A DNA stretch of 64,000 nucleotides from Alicyclobacillus suci (GCF_017329615.1 NZ_JAFMTW010000013.1:1-64000); one strand, 5' to 3'. Positions 1 to 9,010 are shown, numbered from the stretch's first letter. Numbers and translations: made by a program. The notes: generated by a model not told the origin, from the letters alone.

Positions 1-130
1 TGACCGACCGATATCCACTATATGTAAGGCGCTTTAGCTGTACTGCGATGCTGATTCTTTTTTCACTTCAACCAAAAACGCCATTCTGCAAAACGCTCAT
101 TTAAACGACGCTATCCCCCAAATACGCCGC

Positions 131-784
131 TTGGTTGAAAAAGGTGCTAAAATTTTGCCCCTTTTAAACGGCATACAACACATGGATACCCTGCTGTCTG
201 AGTTTGGAAAAGCAGCCGTATTGGGTGGCGTATGCTATATCGAAGCAACACTGGATGCACAGGGGGCCATTATTCATACGAGCCCCATGCATGATATCGT
301 CTTCGGGACGCTCCAAGCGACCAATCAACCCCTCGTCAATGAACTCGAACGTGCGTTTCGACAAAGCGGTGTGAATGTACAACAAAGTCCGTCTATTATG
401 GAAGAAGTGTGGAAGAAATTCATTTTTCTCACTGCCTTTAGTGGCATCACCGCCGCGACCCGAAAACCCATCGGCGAGATTCTCAGTGATACGATATCGA
501 AAGATTTCCTTCACGATATGATTGCTGAAATTGTCTCTGTGGCGCAAGCAAAACAAGGAACACGACTACCGAATGCCAGAGAAGAAGTCATGCGCAAACT
601 CGAAGCCGTATCACCGGCGATGACTTCTTCGCTTCACCGCGACTTGGAGAAAGGACTGCCGTTAGAGATTGACAGTTTACAAGGATCAGTGCTCGAGATG
701 GCGAAGACATACGCAATACCGGTGCCATGCATCCGTGCCATTTACGCGGTGTTACACCCTTACGTCGAGGGGGAGCGAGCTTGA
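131..784 (+). CDS. 2-dehydropantoate 2-reductase family, C-terminal part (5' end missing or broken)
   Basis: The translation matches the C-terminal (ApbA_C) half of ketopantoate reductase, which makes pantoate with NADPH for CoA synthesis. Visible marks are LPLLNG near the start, the WKKF...SGITAATRKPIGEI stretch that carries the catalytic Lys in this family, and SSLHRDLEKG...EIDSLQGSV near the end. The N-terminal Rossmann domain is absent: the frame is open only from base 38, after an in-frame TAG at 35-37. Bases 1-75 give family-like text only when frames are switched. The gene is therefore either cut by the window edge together with a frameshift, or a decaying copy. TTG at 131 is only the first formal start. 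Family assignment is good; intactness is doubtful. Confidence 0.6.
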   Translation: MVEKGAKILPLLNGIQHMDTLLSEFGKAAVLGGVCYIEATLDAQGAIIHTSPMHDIVFGTLQATNQPLVNELERAFRQSGVNVQQSPSIMEEVWKKFIFLTAFSGITAATRKPIGEILSDTISKDFLHDMIAEIVSVAQAKQGTRLPNAREEVMRKLEAVSPAMTSSLHRDLEKGLPLEIDSLQGSVLEMAKTYAIPVPCIRAIYAVLHPYVEGERA

Positions 785-1338
785 TTGGCCAAGAGATTAT
801 GCTCCAACCGATTTTTGAAACTCCACCGGACCATCTCGTCCATTTATATGTGGAGAATCGGACTTTCCTAGAACCCTACGAACCAAAGCGGCCAGATATC
901 TACTTCACCCGCGCAGGTCAAATCGAACTGCTCAACAATGCGCGCCGGTTGTGGGAGGAAGATAGCGCCTATACATTTGCCATTTGTGCGCATCCAGGGG
1001 AGCATGCGCCACCTATCCCCATCGGGCGCATCAGTCTCTCAAACGTCGTACGTGGCTCATGGCATAGCTGCACAGTGGGCTACTTTGTCTCACAACACGC
1101 GAACAACCGGGGTATCGCGACACAGGCGCTCACGCAAGCCGTTCACTTTGCCTTTCAGGATGCTAAGCTCCACCGCGTCCAGGCCGCCATCATGCCACGC
1201 AATATCGCCTCATTGCGCGTAGTGGAAAAAATTGGATTTCGATACGAAGGATTGGCGAAATACTATTTGAACATCAACGGCGTCTGGGAAGACCATCGGA
1301 TTTACAGCGTCACACCCGAGTTGTGGACAGGGCGTTAG
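781..1338 (+). CDS. GNAT N-acetyltransferase, RimJ/RimL type
   Basis: A 185-residue acetyltransferase expected to move acetyl from acetyl-CoA to a protein N-terminus or small amine. The family pattern is clear: FLEPYEPKRPDIYFT near the N-terminus, the acetyl-CoA loop around HANNRGIATQAL, then NIASLRVVEKIGFRYEG, which is the RimJ/RimL signature. I place the start at TTG 781 because a GAGGGGGAG ribosome site lies about 7 bases upstream and the TTG overlaps the TGA of the preceding gene (TTGA), suggesting translational coupling. ATG 799 is an alternative with a poor ribosome site. A hairpin terminator follows about 65 bases downstream. The substrate cannot be told from sequence. Confidence 0.85.
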   Translation: MIGQEIMLQPIFETPPDHLVHLYVENRTFLEPYEPKRPDIYFTRAGQIELLNNARRLWEEDSAYTFAICAHPGEHAPPIPIGRISLSNVVRGSWHSCTVGYFVSQHANNRGIATQALTQAVHFAFQDAKLHRVQAAIMPRNIASLRVVEKIGFRYEGLAKYYLNINGVWEDHRIYSVTPELWTGR

Positions 1339-1402
1339 GCACGCTTGAAACAATTTTGGCCCCATGTCCGTCTATTTAAGTAAGACGCACAAACCCGAAT
1401 GG

Positions 1403-1438
1403 CCCCGTCACCGTCGACATCGGTGTCGGGGATTTTTT
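1403..1438 (+). terminator. Rho-independent terminator after the GNAT gene
   Basis: Arms CCCCG-T-CACCG and CGGTG-T-CGGGG pair with one mismatch, close a short loop, and are followed by GA and seven T. Confidence 0.8.
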
Positions 1439-1557
1439 TGTCGTCATCTCCAAGCAAACATCCGAAATAGATGGAATCGATAGACAGTCCGTCCGCAAGC
1501 ATCTATGATTTGCCCAGAAGGTCGAATCAAGACGGACTGTGAATGGGAGTGAAGACC

Positions 1558-2418
1558 GTGGAACTCTTACTGGATGCCAAGGCGGTGGTCGGGGAAGGCC
1601 CCGTTTGGGATGCCGCAAAAAAATGTCTCTACTGGGTGGATATTGTACGACACCACGTACATGTCTATGACCCCTTAAGCGGGCAGGATGAGATCATCGA
1701 TGTCGGTGACTACGTAGGGGCCGTCGTGCCCCGCAAACGCGGCGGGCTAGTCGCGGTACTGAGTGATGGATTTTACCATTTGGATTTGAGCACCAAACAG
1801 CTCACACGACTCGCCGCCGTCGAGGCAGAGATTCCAGACAATCGCTTCAATGACGGGAAATGTGACGCCGCTGGGCGCTTTTTCGCCGGGACCCTGCCAT
1901 TCAGCGAAGACCGCCCCACCGGTGCGCTCTACTGCCTGGAACCCGACTTGCGCGTGCGCAAAGTACTGGATGGCCTGACGATTGCCAACGGCCTCGGCTG
2001 GAGCCCTGACAACACCCGGATGTATTTCATCGACACGCCCACGCGCGAAGTCGTCATGTTCGATTACGATCTCACCACCGGATCACTCAGCAACCGCCGC
2101 ACCGCCGTCCGCATTGAAGACGGTTTCCCCGATGGGATGACCGTCGACGCACAAGGGATGATCTGGGTGGCGCACTGGGAAGGCTGGAAAGTTTCCCGCT
2201 GGAATCCGTTCACCGGCGAACGTTTGATGGAGCTTGCCCTGCCTGTCTCCTGCGTCACTGCGTGCACGTTTGGCGGATCGAATCTCGACGAGTTGTACAT
2301 CACGTCCGCCAGCCGCGATATTGGGGCGGATAGGCAAGCGGCACAACCGCACGCCGGCGGCGTATTTCGCGCACATATCGGCATTCGCGGCCAGATAGCG
2401 CACGCCTTTTCGGGCTAA
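1558..2418 (+). CDS. SMP-30/gluconolactonase family lactonase
   Basis: A 286-residue six-bladed propeller hydrolase of the SMP-30/regucalcin family, members of which open sugar lactones with a divalent metal. From GTG 1558 the expected metal ligands are Glu13 (GEGPVWD), Asn144 (IANGLGWSPDN) and Asp192 (FPDGMTVD); the substrate loop NRFNDGKCD lies at 95-103. GTG 1558 is chosen because GGGAGTG sits just upstream and the protein then begins VELLLDAKA, the usual family start; ATG 1543 would add five residues. It is monocistronic, with a terminator before it and a convergent gene after it. No sugar genes lie nearby, so the natural lactone is unknown. Confidence 0.88.
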   Translation: MELLLDAKAVVGEGPVWDAAKKCLYWVDIVRHHVHVYDPLSGQDEIIDVGDYVGAVVPRKRGGLVAVLSDGFYHLDLSTKQLTRLAAVEAEIPDNRFNDGKCDAAGRFFAGTLPFSEDRPTGALYCLEPDLRVRKVLDGLTIANGLGWSPDNTRMYFIDTPTREVVMFDYDLTTGSLSNRRTAVRIEDGFPDGMTVDAQGMIWVAHWEGWKVSRWNPFTGERLMELALPVSCVTACTFGGSNLDELYITSASRDIGADRQAAQPHAGGVFRAHIGIRGQIAHAFSG

Positions 2419-2427
2419 GGTAGGCCT

Positions 2428-3603
2428 TCAGCGAAACGGTTTGGCCAGCGCTTCCAATTTTTCCTTCGCCAAAATAACGCGCTCCACCGTCTGACTCGCT
2501 GCCACATAGTCGTCCGTAAAATCGGCGGGTTCCGTGGTGTCCGGGGTAAAGAGGTGAATGACGGATGACATGTCGTGAAACCAATCCCCCGCCTCCACTG
2601 GCGCATGCGATACATCCGGCCACACGGCTGCAAGGTGTGGGCTATAAATCCTCGCCGCGCCTGGGCGCTCGATGAAGCACGGCTGATAGCTTGCATCCAA
2701 CAAGTTGTCCCGCTGCGTAGGCGTGAAGACATTTGGCCAGTAATCCGCACGAGACCCGGTGTGCTTTATGGCGGTCGCAAACGCCACAATCGCCTGGCAT
2801 AGCGCAGGCTTATGAAACAATATGCGATACAGTTTCTTGCCCGTCGCAATTCTCGCGTCAAGCGAAGCAAACTGTGCTACACCGGTACCTGCGAGGCGGA
2901 TGGCGCCGGTCTCCTCTTCGCGGTACGGAAAGACCACTTGATTGAGCCCAAGCATGGATTGCGTCTGAAATTCCGGCGTAAACAAGACCTTCTCCGCATA
3001 TTTGGCATTCTGCACGACGCGCGCCTCGATGAAGTTCTGTTCGTTGATGATGAGCGCGTGCGTCAATAATGAGGAATCATGGGTTTGCATAAACCAATCC
3101 CAAACGGGCGGCATAAATCGGGACACGCCGAGCGCGGGTAGTAAATGACACAAATTGCGCCCCGATGTGACCGCCTCCGCGTACAAGAGCAGTTGCGGAT
3201 ATGCGTCGCCGAAAATCAGCCAATTCGCTCGCTCCAGAAACTCAAAAAAACGAGTTTGCTCGACCTTCTCCGCAATACGCGCGAACCACTCGCCTTTGAC
3301 GTCAGACATGCTCCAGCCGCCATTGCGCGAGACCATATGCGCCAATAGCGCCCAGTGGACCTCTGGCCTGTCGCGATAAAATGCCAAGTATGCCTCTGTG
3401 CGCGTCAGGTTGTTGCAATTGTGTTCGCGCGTCTTCGCTCGAATCCGCTCGACAATCGCTTTCTCGTCAATCGAAAGCTCGGGTGTCGCGTCAGAGCCAA
3501 CCGCCTGATTCAATCGTGAGACGAGTTCTGCAACCTGCCTCCTATCACGCCCGTACACCATCTTCCATCTCAAGCGAGCGCGATTCACGATGCCATCGAA
3601 CAT
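2428..3603 (-). CDS. DUF2515 family protein (YppC-like)
   Basis: A 391-residue protein that I recognise as the DUF2515 family, represented by YppC of Bacillus; function unknown. It shows a helical, Trp- and Tyr-rich core such as AYLAFYRDRPEVHWALLAHM and NGGWSMSDVKG, with no signal peptide or membrane segment. ATG 3603 is preferred: GAAGGAAG lies 8 bases upstream, whereas ATG 3609 is too close to it and the far-upstream TTG has no ribosome site. It is convergent with the SMP-30 gene (9-base gap) and has no operon partner. Confidence 0.75.
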   Translation of the reverse strand: MFDGIVNRARLRWKMVYGRDRRQVAELVSRLNQAVGSDATPELSIDEKAIVERIRAKTREHNCNNLTRTEAYLAFYRDRPEVHWALLAHMVSRNGGWSMSDVKGEWFARIAEKVEQTRFFEFLERANWLIFGDAYPQLLLYAEAVTSGRNLCHLLPALGVSRFMPPVWDWFMQTHDSSLLTHALIINEQNFIEARVVQNAKYAEKVLFTPEFQTQSMLGLNQVVFPYREEETGAIRLAGTGVAQFASLDARIATGKKLYRILFHKPALCQAIVAFATAIKHTGSRADYWPNVFTPTQRDNLLDASYQPCFIERPGAARIYSPHLAAVWPDVSHAPVEAGDWFHDMSSVIHLFTPDTTEPADFTDDYVAASQTVERVILAKEKLEALAKPFR

Positions 3604-3943
3604 CTGCATCTTCCTTCTGCCATGCCGCATACCGCCATTACACAGAACATACGGCAGCAATTTGCGACGAACCGATTCAGTGTTGCCGGAACCTGTCGAC
3701 GTACATACACAACGCGAAAAGTGGCCACAGCTGCGGATAACTATGATAACGGATATACGCCTGCCAAGCGACTACCGCACCTGTTGGATAGGATTCCACA
3801 AAGCCCCCTTGGCTTTGCACCGCATTCGAGCGTTACCGGCTTTGAGCGCCAAGACGCTCAAAACTGTGGCCAAATGGTAACTCGCGCGCGTTCTCCAAAG
3901 CACGACGTCGATGTGCCGTGATGATATGCGGTGTGGACAGCGT
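3604..3943. other. Intergenic region with one inverted repeat
   Basis: No convincing gene is visible in these 340 bases. They hold a perfect inverted repeat at 3841-3862 (arms TTTGAGCG and CGCTCAAA, loop of 6) without a T-run on either strand. It lies about 80 bases past the stop of the regulator gene to the right and may stabilise that transcript's 3' end. The promoter of the DUF2515 gene should also be here but I could not fix it. Confidence 0.4.
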
Positions 3944-5149
3944 TTATCTCGTCGGAAAATCCCATCCCGAAGCGGCGGTTTGCATCGCTTGCGCTGCGGC
4001 CTGAAGATTCCCCCCCACCACAGTGCCGGTCAAGGCATAGGCCAAATTCATATCGCTACGCCCAGGATACGGTCGCAAAACAATCAACCAGTACCTGTAA
4101 GTCAACTGCCCAGACGCCTGTGCGGCAGGTGGTGTCTGCTCCGCCAATGCAAACCACACCGGTTCCCCATGGACATGTAGCGTCTTGTGCCATTTCACTT
4201 CCGAGTGATTGCCAATGGCCTCTTCATAGGTTCCACGGGCCACGCCCAACACTTGCACCTGCAGCAACAAGTTTTCCCACTTGTGCGCGGACATCTCATC
4301 GTCGATGAACGTACCATCCGGCAACGTCGCTGTCGCATGAAGGCTCACAGCGACACCGCCAGCCGCCTGGTTATCGGTACTTCCCAGAATGGCGAACATC
4401 TGCACCGCGTTGCCAGCACATGGTTCAGCTTCTACACGGAACGTCCCCGGTGCAGCTGTCCCAAAACACGCCTGTGGCAACGCCCGCGCCAAAGCTGCGC
4501 TGTGATACAACTGATACGCCGGTCCATCCCCACTTGTCCCTGTCCGCGCCGGTTGCGCAAGGCTGACGTCTTCCGGCAACCACTTCGCGAACACTTGCCT
4601 CGCCTGTGCGACACTCCCTTGCGTCGTCAGTTGGATGGACGTGATGCGCCCATCCTCAGAGGTCACCACCAAGTGTTCCTTTGGAAACGTGTAGGATTTC
4701 ACCCCGTTGACGGTAACGCCCGGAATCGGTTTGCCCGCGTGCTGCTCAAGCGCCTGCAATGTCCCGCCGAGCCCAGCCGGCGGCAAGCCCTGCGCCACTG
4801 GCGAATTAAGTGCGTTCGTCTGGTTCCCGGGCACAGGTTGCACCGAACCAACCGCCGGTCCATTCGCTGCACGCGACATCGTACCCGACGTTTGCAGAAC
4901 GCCGTGGCGGGCAGGCCCAACCGAAGGCTGTGTGCCGCGAGCAAGTACGGCCCAGCTCGATCCCGCCACCAGGACCACCCCCGCGACCACCGCCAGCGCA
5001 CTGCGCTTGCCATTCCACCTCGACCGACGTGGCAACGACTGTTGGGGCAGCTGTTCGACTATCTGCAGCACTTTTTGCTTGAGCCGCTCGCTGAATCCGT
5101 CTCCTGGTATCTCGTCAAGTCCACGCTTTACCTGGTCTTCCAGATTCAT
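3944..5149 (-). CDS. Putative anti-sigma factor, single-pass membrane protein
   Basis: A 401-residue protein with a cytoplasmic N-terminus (1-48, basic at 41-49), one membrane helix at about 51-70, and a large outer domain starting in an Ala/Gln/Pro-rich stretch. This is the shape of a transmembrane anti-sigma factor that holds its ECF sigma at the membrane. Its ATG overlaps the sigma gene's stop (ATGA), so the two are translationally coupled, as in sigX-rsiX of Bacillus. I see no HxxxCxxC zinc motif, so it is not of the ZAS type. The outer domain resembles nothing I can name. The role is inferred from topology and context. Confidence 0.65.
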   Translation of the reverse strand: MNLEDQVKRGLDEIPGDGFSERLKQKVLQIVEQLPQQSLPRRSRWNGKRSALAVVAGVVLVAGSSWAVLARGTQPSVGPARHGVLQTSGTMSRAANGPAVGSVQPVPGNQTNALNSPVAQGLPPAGLGGTLQALEQHAGKPIPGVTVNGVKSYTFPKEHLVVTSEDGRITSIQLTTQGSVAQARQVFAKWLPEDVSLAQPARTGTSGDGPAYQLYHSAALARALPQACFGTAAPGTFRVEAEPCAGNAVQMFAILGSTDNQAAGGVAVSLHATATLPDGTFIDDEMSAHKWENLLLQVQVLGVARGTYEEAIGNHSEVKWHKTLHVHGEPVWFALAEQTPPAAQASGQLTYRYWLIVLRPYPGRSDMNLAYALTGTVVGGNLQAAAQAMQTAASGWDFPTR

Positions 5150-5655
5150 CTCCGTCGCCCCCCTTCCCCAAGCATCCGCTGCAACTTTTGCACTGCCCGA
5201 TGATATTTCACGCGCGCTGCCGTCTCCGAAATGCCGAGCACCTGCCCGACTTCCTTAAACGTCATATCCTCCTTGGTATGTAACAAAACCACTTCCCGCG
5301 CATCTGGTTTCAATTGAAATAGCGCAGCCCACACGGCATTGCGCTGCTCCGACGCAATCACGCGTTCCTCTACAGAATCATCGGACACGTCGTCCATTCG
5401 AGCGTGAAACGTGACGCGGCGAACAAAGGCTGAACGAAAATAATCAATACATTTATGTTTTGCGATGGTGAACAACCACGTCTTCATGCTCGATGTCTCG
5501 CGAAATTGGCTCAAATGTTGATATGCCTGGATGAAAACCTCCTGCGACAAATCGTCAGCGACAGCTGTGTTCCTCGTCATGGAGTACACATAGCGCCAAA
5601 TTCCTTGCCCGTATTCGTCCATTATCCTAAGTAGCAGATCTTGATACTCCCCCAA
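5146..5655 (-). CDS. ECF RNA polymerase sigma factor (SigX-like)
   Basis: A 169-residue group 4 sigma factor. Region 2 lies at about 8-75 and includes DDLSQEVFIQAYQHL and TWLFTIAKHKCIDYFRS; region 4 lies at about 110-160 and includes LKPDAREVVLLH and FKEVGQVLGISETAARVKYHRA, a helix-turn-helix. Regions 1.1 and 3 are absent. It is cotranscribed with the downstream membrane regulator. A promoter matching TGTAAC-N17-CGTC lies 45 bases upstream, as expected for self-activation by an ECF factor of the SigX/SigW/SigM group. It probably answers to envelope stress; the signal is unknown. Confidence 0.92.
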   Translation of the reverse strand: MGEYQDLLLRIMDEYGQGIWRYVYSMTRNTAVADDLSQEVFIQAYQHLSQFRETSSMKTWLFTIAKHKCIDYFRSAFVRRVTFHARMDDVSDDSVEERVIASEQRNAVWAALFQLKPDAREVVLLHTKEDMTFKEVGQVLGISETAARVKYHRAVQKLQRMLGEGGRRR

Positions 5656-5699
5656 TGGCTGTCACCAATCTTTCCCGGAACCTAGAGCCTTGCACTGCT

Positions 5700-5728
5700 T
5701 AGACGATACTACGAACCATTTCGTTACA
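5700..5728 (-). promoter_or_regulatory. ECF-type promoter of the sigma/anti-sigma operon
   Basis: On the minus strand TGTAAC (5728-5723) is separated by exactly 17 bases from CGTCTA (5705-5700), 45 bases before the sigma start. This matches the known ECF consensus (TGtAAC / CGWC) and suggests autoregulation. Confidence 0.65.
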
Positions 5729-5775
5729 AATTGGAAATTTAACCCTAATATTGTTTGGTATCTAAAATGTTTTTC

Positions 5776-5804
5776 TTGACGTTTTTTTATTTACGCTGTA
5801 TAAA
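5776..5804 (+). promoter_or_regulatory. Sigma-A promoter of the marR-MFS-wrbA operon
   Basis: TTGACG (5776-5781), a 17-base spacer rich in T, then TATAAA (5799-5804). The AT-rich stretch from here to 5850 is a natural place for the MarR operator. Confidence 0.75.
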
Positions 5805-5871
5805 GATAAAGCGATTAAAATATTATAGATAAAAATAATTATGAGTCGAAAATATAAAGGAGGGAATCAGA

Positions 5872-6366
5872 ATGCTTCCGGACAGCTTCGATTTACTCAC
5901 AGAGCGCTTCGAAAAATCTCTGCGCGAATTGATGCAAAACCTCGGCCCACAATTAATCAATCGCGCACAGTTAGGATTGACCCCTGGTCAATTCGTGATG
6001 TTGTATGTCATTCACCAAGAAGGCCAATGCAGTGTGTCAAAATTGGCCGAGAAGATGGAGGTAGCCCCCAGCGGGATCACGGCTATGGTGGATCGAATGG
6101 AGAAATCAGGACTCGTTCATCGAATACGGGACACTTTAGACCGTCGCGTAGTGAACATCGCACTTACTGTTGCCGGTCAAGAGAAACTCAATCAGGTTTT
6201 ACATGTACGACAGCAAATCGTGCAACACTGTCTACGACAGTTGGACCCAGACGATTTTGCGGCGTTTGTCTGCACATTGGAGTCGTTATCCTCGATTGCG
6301 AACGCAACGAACATCGGGGAATTTGCAGGTTCACTCGTTAAGGGTTCACTCGTTAAGGAGAGGTAA
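5872..6366 (+). CDS. MarR family transcriptional regulator
   Basis: A 164-residue winged-helix regulator, probably repressing its own operon until an aromatic or phenolic ligand binds. The DNA-binding core is plain: SVSKLAEKMEVAPSGITAMVDRMEKSGLV (about 60-88) as the recognition region and DRRVVNIALTVAGQEKL as the wing. AAAGGAGGG lies 6-7 bases before the ATG. It is the first gene of a three-gene operon with an efflux pump and a WrbA-like reductase, the classic context for MarR control of drug or quinone resistance. The C-terminus ends in a duplicated GSLVK, made by a tandem 15-base repeat. Confidence 0.92.
   Translation: MLPDSFDLLTERFEKSLRELMQNLGPQLINRAQLGLTPGQFVMLYVIHQEGQCSVSKLAEKMEVAPSGITAMVDRMEKSGLVHRIRDTLDRRVVNIALTVAGQEKLNQVLHVRQQIVQHCLRQLDPDDFAAFVCTLESLSSIANATNIGEFAGSLVKGSLVKER
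6328..6357 (+). repeat. Tandem 15-bp repeat in the marR 3' end
   Basis: Two perfect adjoining copies of GGTTCACTCGTTAAG, encoding GSLVK twice. The second copy runs into the ribosome site (GGAGAGG) of the MFS gene, so the repeat changes the end of MarR without disturbing the next gene. Confidence 0.9.
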
Positions 6367-6368
6367 AA

Positions 6369-8303
6369 ATGGCTCAAGGTACCGTACAAACAACCAACCA
6401 AATCACAGGCCAAAAGAAGTGGTGGGCACTTGCGACTGTCCTTCTAACCATGTTTTTCTCGTCCATGGATTCTACAGTCGTGTCAACGGCCATGCCAACT
6501 ATCATTGGCGACTTAAAGGGGCTTAGTTTATATGCGTGGGTTACTGCTGCCTATATGATGGGCTCAGCAGTAACAATACCAATTTACGGAAAGCTATCCG
6601 ATGTGTTTGGACGTAAACCGTTCTATTTATTGGGACTGATTCTGTTCGGGGTCGGTTCAGCCATCTCCGGGCAAGCCCATACGATGATGGAACTCGTTAT
6701 CGCACGTGGTTTTCAAGGCATTGGGGCAGGCGCCATGCAAAGTATGCCGCGGGCGACCATTGGCGACATCTTCGATCCCAAAGAGCGCAGCCGCTGGATG
6801 GGCGTCATGATGGCCACCTTTGGTATCTCGAGCATCATCGGACCCGCGCTTGGCGGATGGATCACCGATTCGTTCTCGTGGCGCTGGGTATTTTACATTA
6901 ACCTACCGTTTGCAGCGCTCGCCATCATTGGAGTCATGGTGACCTTGCCGAAAGTTCGGGCCGCAGATAGGGTGCAAGTGGACTGGTTCGGATCCTTCAT
7001 CATGATTATTGGCCTACTACCCATTTTGCTGGGATTTACCTGGGCAGGTACCAAGTACGCGTGGGGTTCCCCGATTGAACTCACGCTGTTCATCGGTGGC
7101 GCAATTGTCCTTGCCCTGTTCGTTTTATGGGAGCGGAAAGCGGCTGATCCGGTGCTCTCCCCCAAATTATTCAAAAACCGAGTCTTCAGCACGTCACTGA
7201 TACTGGGCATACTGGTGGCAATGACCATGTACGGAAGCCTGATGTTTTTGCCCATTTATGTGCAGGGTGTCATTGGGCTGAGTGCGCAAAACAGCGGTTG
7301 GGTCATGTCTCCGATGATGATTGGATTTATTGTCGGCAGTATGGTATCCGGGCAAATTATGTCGCGAACGGGACGATATAAAATACTCGCCGTATTCAGC
7401 GGCGCCATCCTCGTCGTTGGATCATTCTTGCTAAACCAAATGGACGTGCACACAACCTGGCCAACCGTTGTCCTCAATATGGTTGTTTTGGGGCTTGGTA
7501 TTGGTTCACTGATGCCGCTCATGAACATGGCGGTACAAAATGCGTTCCCATACAAAATGATGGGGACTGTGAACTCAACGCAACAGTTCGTGCAATCGCT
7601 CGGTGGCGTTGTGGCGCTACCGATTTTCGGGTCGATTCTCGACAAGGAATTCACCAATAAATTAAACGCGACGATGCCACCTTCGCTGGGATCATTCAAA
7701 AATCAATTGAGCTCCATGAACCCGCAAACCCTGTTGACACCGCAAGCGCAACAGGCGTTGGCCAAGTCGTTTTCGAAATTTGGCACGGCTGGACACCAGA
7801 TGTACCTGCAATTGATGGACGCAGTGAAAACATCTCTGACGTTTGGCATTCAACACTTGTTTGAAGTCGGATTGGTGTTCGCCGTCCTTGGCTTTATCGG
7901 CACGTTCTTTTTACCGGAAATCAAACTCAAAGGTAAAGAGTACTTCGATACGACAAACAACGAAGAACCCCCCAATGAAGGGGCAGAGCACCCACGTGAA
8001 ACCGGGTCAGACAAGGGATTTATCCAACAGACACCCGCGCCCAGCACAGTGTCGACCCAGTCTTTTCAATCGAACAGCAATGCAGACGAAGATTTTCGCC
8101 GCGCACTCCGCGAGTTCCAAATGACATCGCAAACAACGCAAGATGCGTATTTAGACGACACCAACTACCGAAAAGCGCTTCGTAGTTTTTCAAAAAGCAT
8201 AAAGGCTCAAAACCACAAGGAACCAAAGGAACCGCTCGGAGACGTTGGATATCGCGAGACGTTGATAAATTTTAAACAGAAATCCAAACGCAAAGAACAC
8301 TGA
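6369..8303 (+). CDS. MFS efflux pump, DHA2 (EmrB/QacA) family, with repeat-bearing C-terminal tail
   Basis: A 644-residue proton-driven exporter of the 14-helix DHA2 family. Motif D1 is [11 protein letters not shown] (33-43) and motif [11 protein letters not shown] (74-83); hydrophobic helices run to about residue 520. After that comes an unusual hydrophilic tail of about 115 residues, absent from ordinary EmrB/QacA proteins. It carries three copies of D-x-x-[YF]-R-x-[AT]-[12 protein letters not shown] (573-583), [11 protein letters not shown] (597-607) and [11 protein letters not shown] (625-635). The same motif recurs in a separate membrane protein at 31219-31638 beside a paralogous pump. 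It is in an operon with marR and wrbA. Substrate unknown; quinones or aromatic compounds are likely. Confidence 0.9.
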   Translation: MAQGTVQTTNQITGQKKWWALATVLLTMFFSSMDSTVVSTAMPTIIGDLKGLSLYAWVTAAYMMGSAVTIPIYGKLSDVFGRKPFYLLGLILFGVGSAISGQAHTMMELVIARGFQGIGAGAMQSMPRATIGDIFDPKERSRWMGVMMATFGISSIIGPALGGWITDSFSWRWVFYINLPFAALAIIGVMVTLPKVRAADRVQVDWFGSFIMIIGLLPILLGFTWAGTKYAWGSPIELTLFIGGAIVLALFVLWERKAADPVLSPKLFKNRVFSTSLILGILVAMTMYGSLMFLPIYVQGVIGLSAQNSGWVMSPMMIGFIVGSMVSGQIMSRTGRYKILAVFSGAILVVGSFLLNQMDVHTTWPTVVLNMVVLGLGIGSLMPLMNMAVQNAFPYKMMGTVNSTQQFVQSLGGVVALPIFGSILDKEFTNKLNATMPPSLGSFKNQLSSMNPQTLLTPQAQQALAKSFSKFGTAGHQMYLQLMDAVKTSLTFGIQHLFEVGLVFAVLGFIGTFFLPEIKLKGKEYFDTTNNEEPPNEGAEHPRETGSDKGFIQQTPAPSTVSTQSFQSNSNADEDFRRALREFQMTSQTTQDAYLDDTNYRKALRSFSKSIKAQNHKEPKEPLGDVGYRETLINFKQKSKRKEH

Positions 8304-8320
8304 AACGAGGGATTCCCCAA

Positions 8321-8908
8321 ATGAAAATATATATTGTGTACGATAGCGAAGGCGGACACACAGAACAGGTCGCAAACGCAATCTGGAAAGGCGCCCGCAG
8401 CATCAAGGATGCAGAAGTCTTTATCAACCACGTGGAGAAGACGAATGTCCACGACATTGCCGATGCAGATGCAATCATTTGGGGGTGCCCAGGGCACTTC
8501 GGTACAATCAGTGCCGGGTTAAAAACGTGGATCGACAAATTGGGGCATATCTGGTCCAGAGGGGAACTCGTCGGAAAAGTTGGCGCTGTGTTCTGTACCA
8601 CAGCAACCATCCATGGTGGAATCGAAGCGACCATGCTCAATCTAATCACGCCAATGTTACACCAAGGTATGGTTGTCGTTGGGTTACCGGCCAATATTCC
8701 GGAAAACGCCTTATACGGGAGTTATTACGGACTTGGCGTCACATCTCCAATCGAAGAGGTAGAGGATCCGCTCACGCAATCCCTGTATGACAAAGGCCTT
8801 GAACTTGGCGAGGAATTTGGTAAACACGTCGCCAGCATTTCACATGCACTAAAAATCGGTAAAGCACAGCAATTGGAACATGGATTGTTGCCGGAGCAAC
8901 AGCTGTAA
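8321..8908 (+). CDS. WrbA-like flavodoxin-fold NAD(P)H:quinone oxidoreductase
   Basis: A 195-residue FMN protein expected to reduce quinones by two electrons and so avoid semiquinone radicals. Family marks are [15 protein letters not shown] (phosphate-binding loop), [21 protein letters not shown], and the FMN loops [15 protein letters not shown] and [11 protein letters not shown]. The ORF starts 17 bases after the pump gene with an ACGAGGGA ribosome site, so it is the third gene of the marR operon. A close paralog sits at 31683-32222, also next to an MFS pump. Cofactor and substrate are inferred from the family. Confidence 0.85.
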   Translation: MKIYIVYDSEGGHTEQVANAIWKGARSIKDAEVFINHVEKTNVHDIADADAIIWGCPGHFGTISAGLKTWIDKLGHIWSRGELVGKVGAVFCTTATIHGGIEATMLNLITPMLHQGMVVVGLPANIPENALYGSYYGLGVTSPIEEVEDPLTQSLYDKGLELGEEFGKHVASISHALKIGKAQQLEHGLLPEQQL

Positions 8909-8957
8909 CAAAAGCCGTGCTTGCGAACGAATAACGAAAACCCTGAAGCCATGGACA

Positions 8958-8982
8958 TAGCGGGCTCCGTTGGGGCCCGCTA
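8958..8982. terminator. Stem-loop between convergent wrbA-like and MFS genes
   Basis: Perfect 8-bp arms TAGCGGGC and GCCCGCTA around a 9-base loop. There is no T-run, but its position between two converging genes suggests a shared transcript end. Confidence 0.55.
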
Positions 8983-9010
8983 CACTGGTATTCCTCCGCA
9001 GCCGGATCTG

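Noticed and set aside
4187-5203. Long plus-strand frame of 338 codons opposite the anti-sigma gene
   Set aside because: Arg/His/Pro-rich, no ribosome site, no family resemblance; it is the antisense shadow of the membrane regulator.
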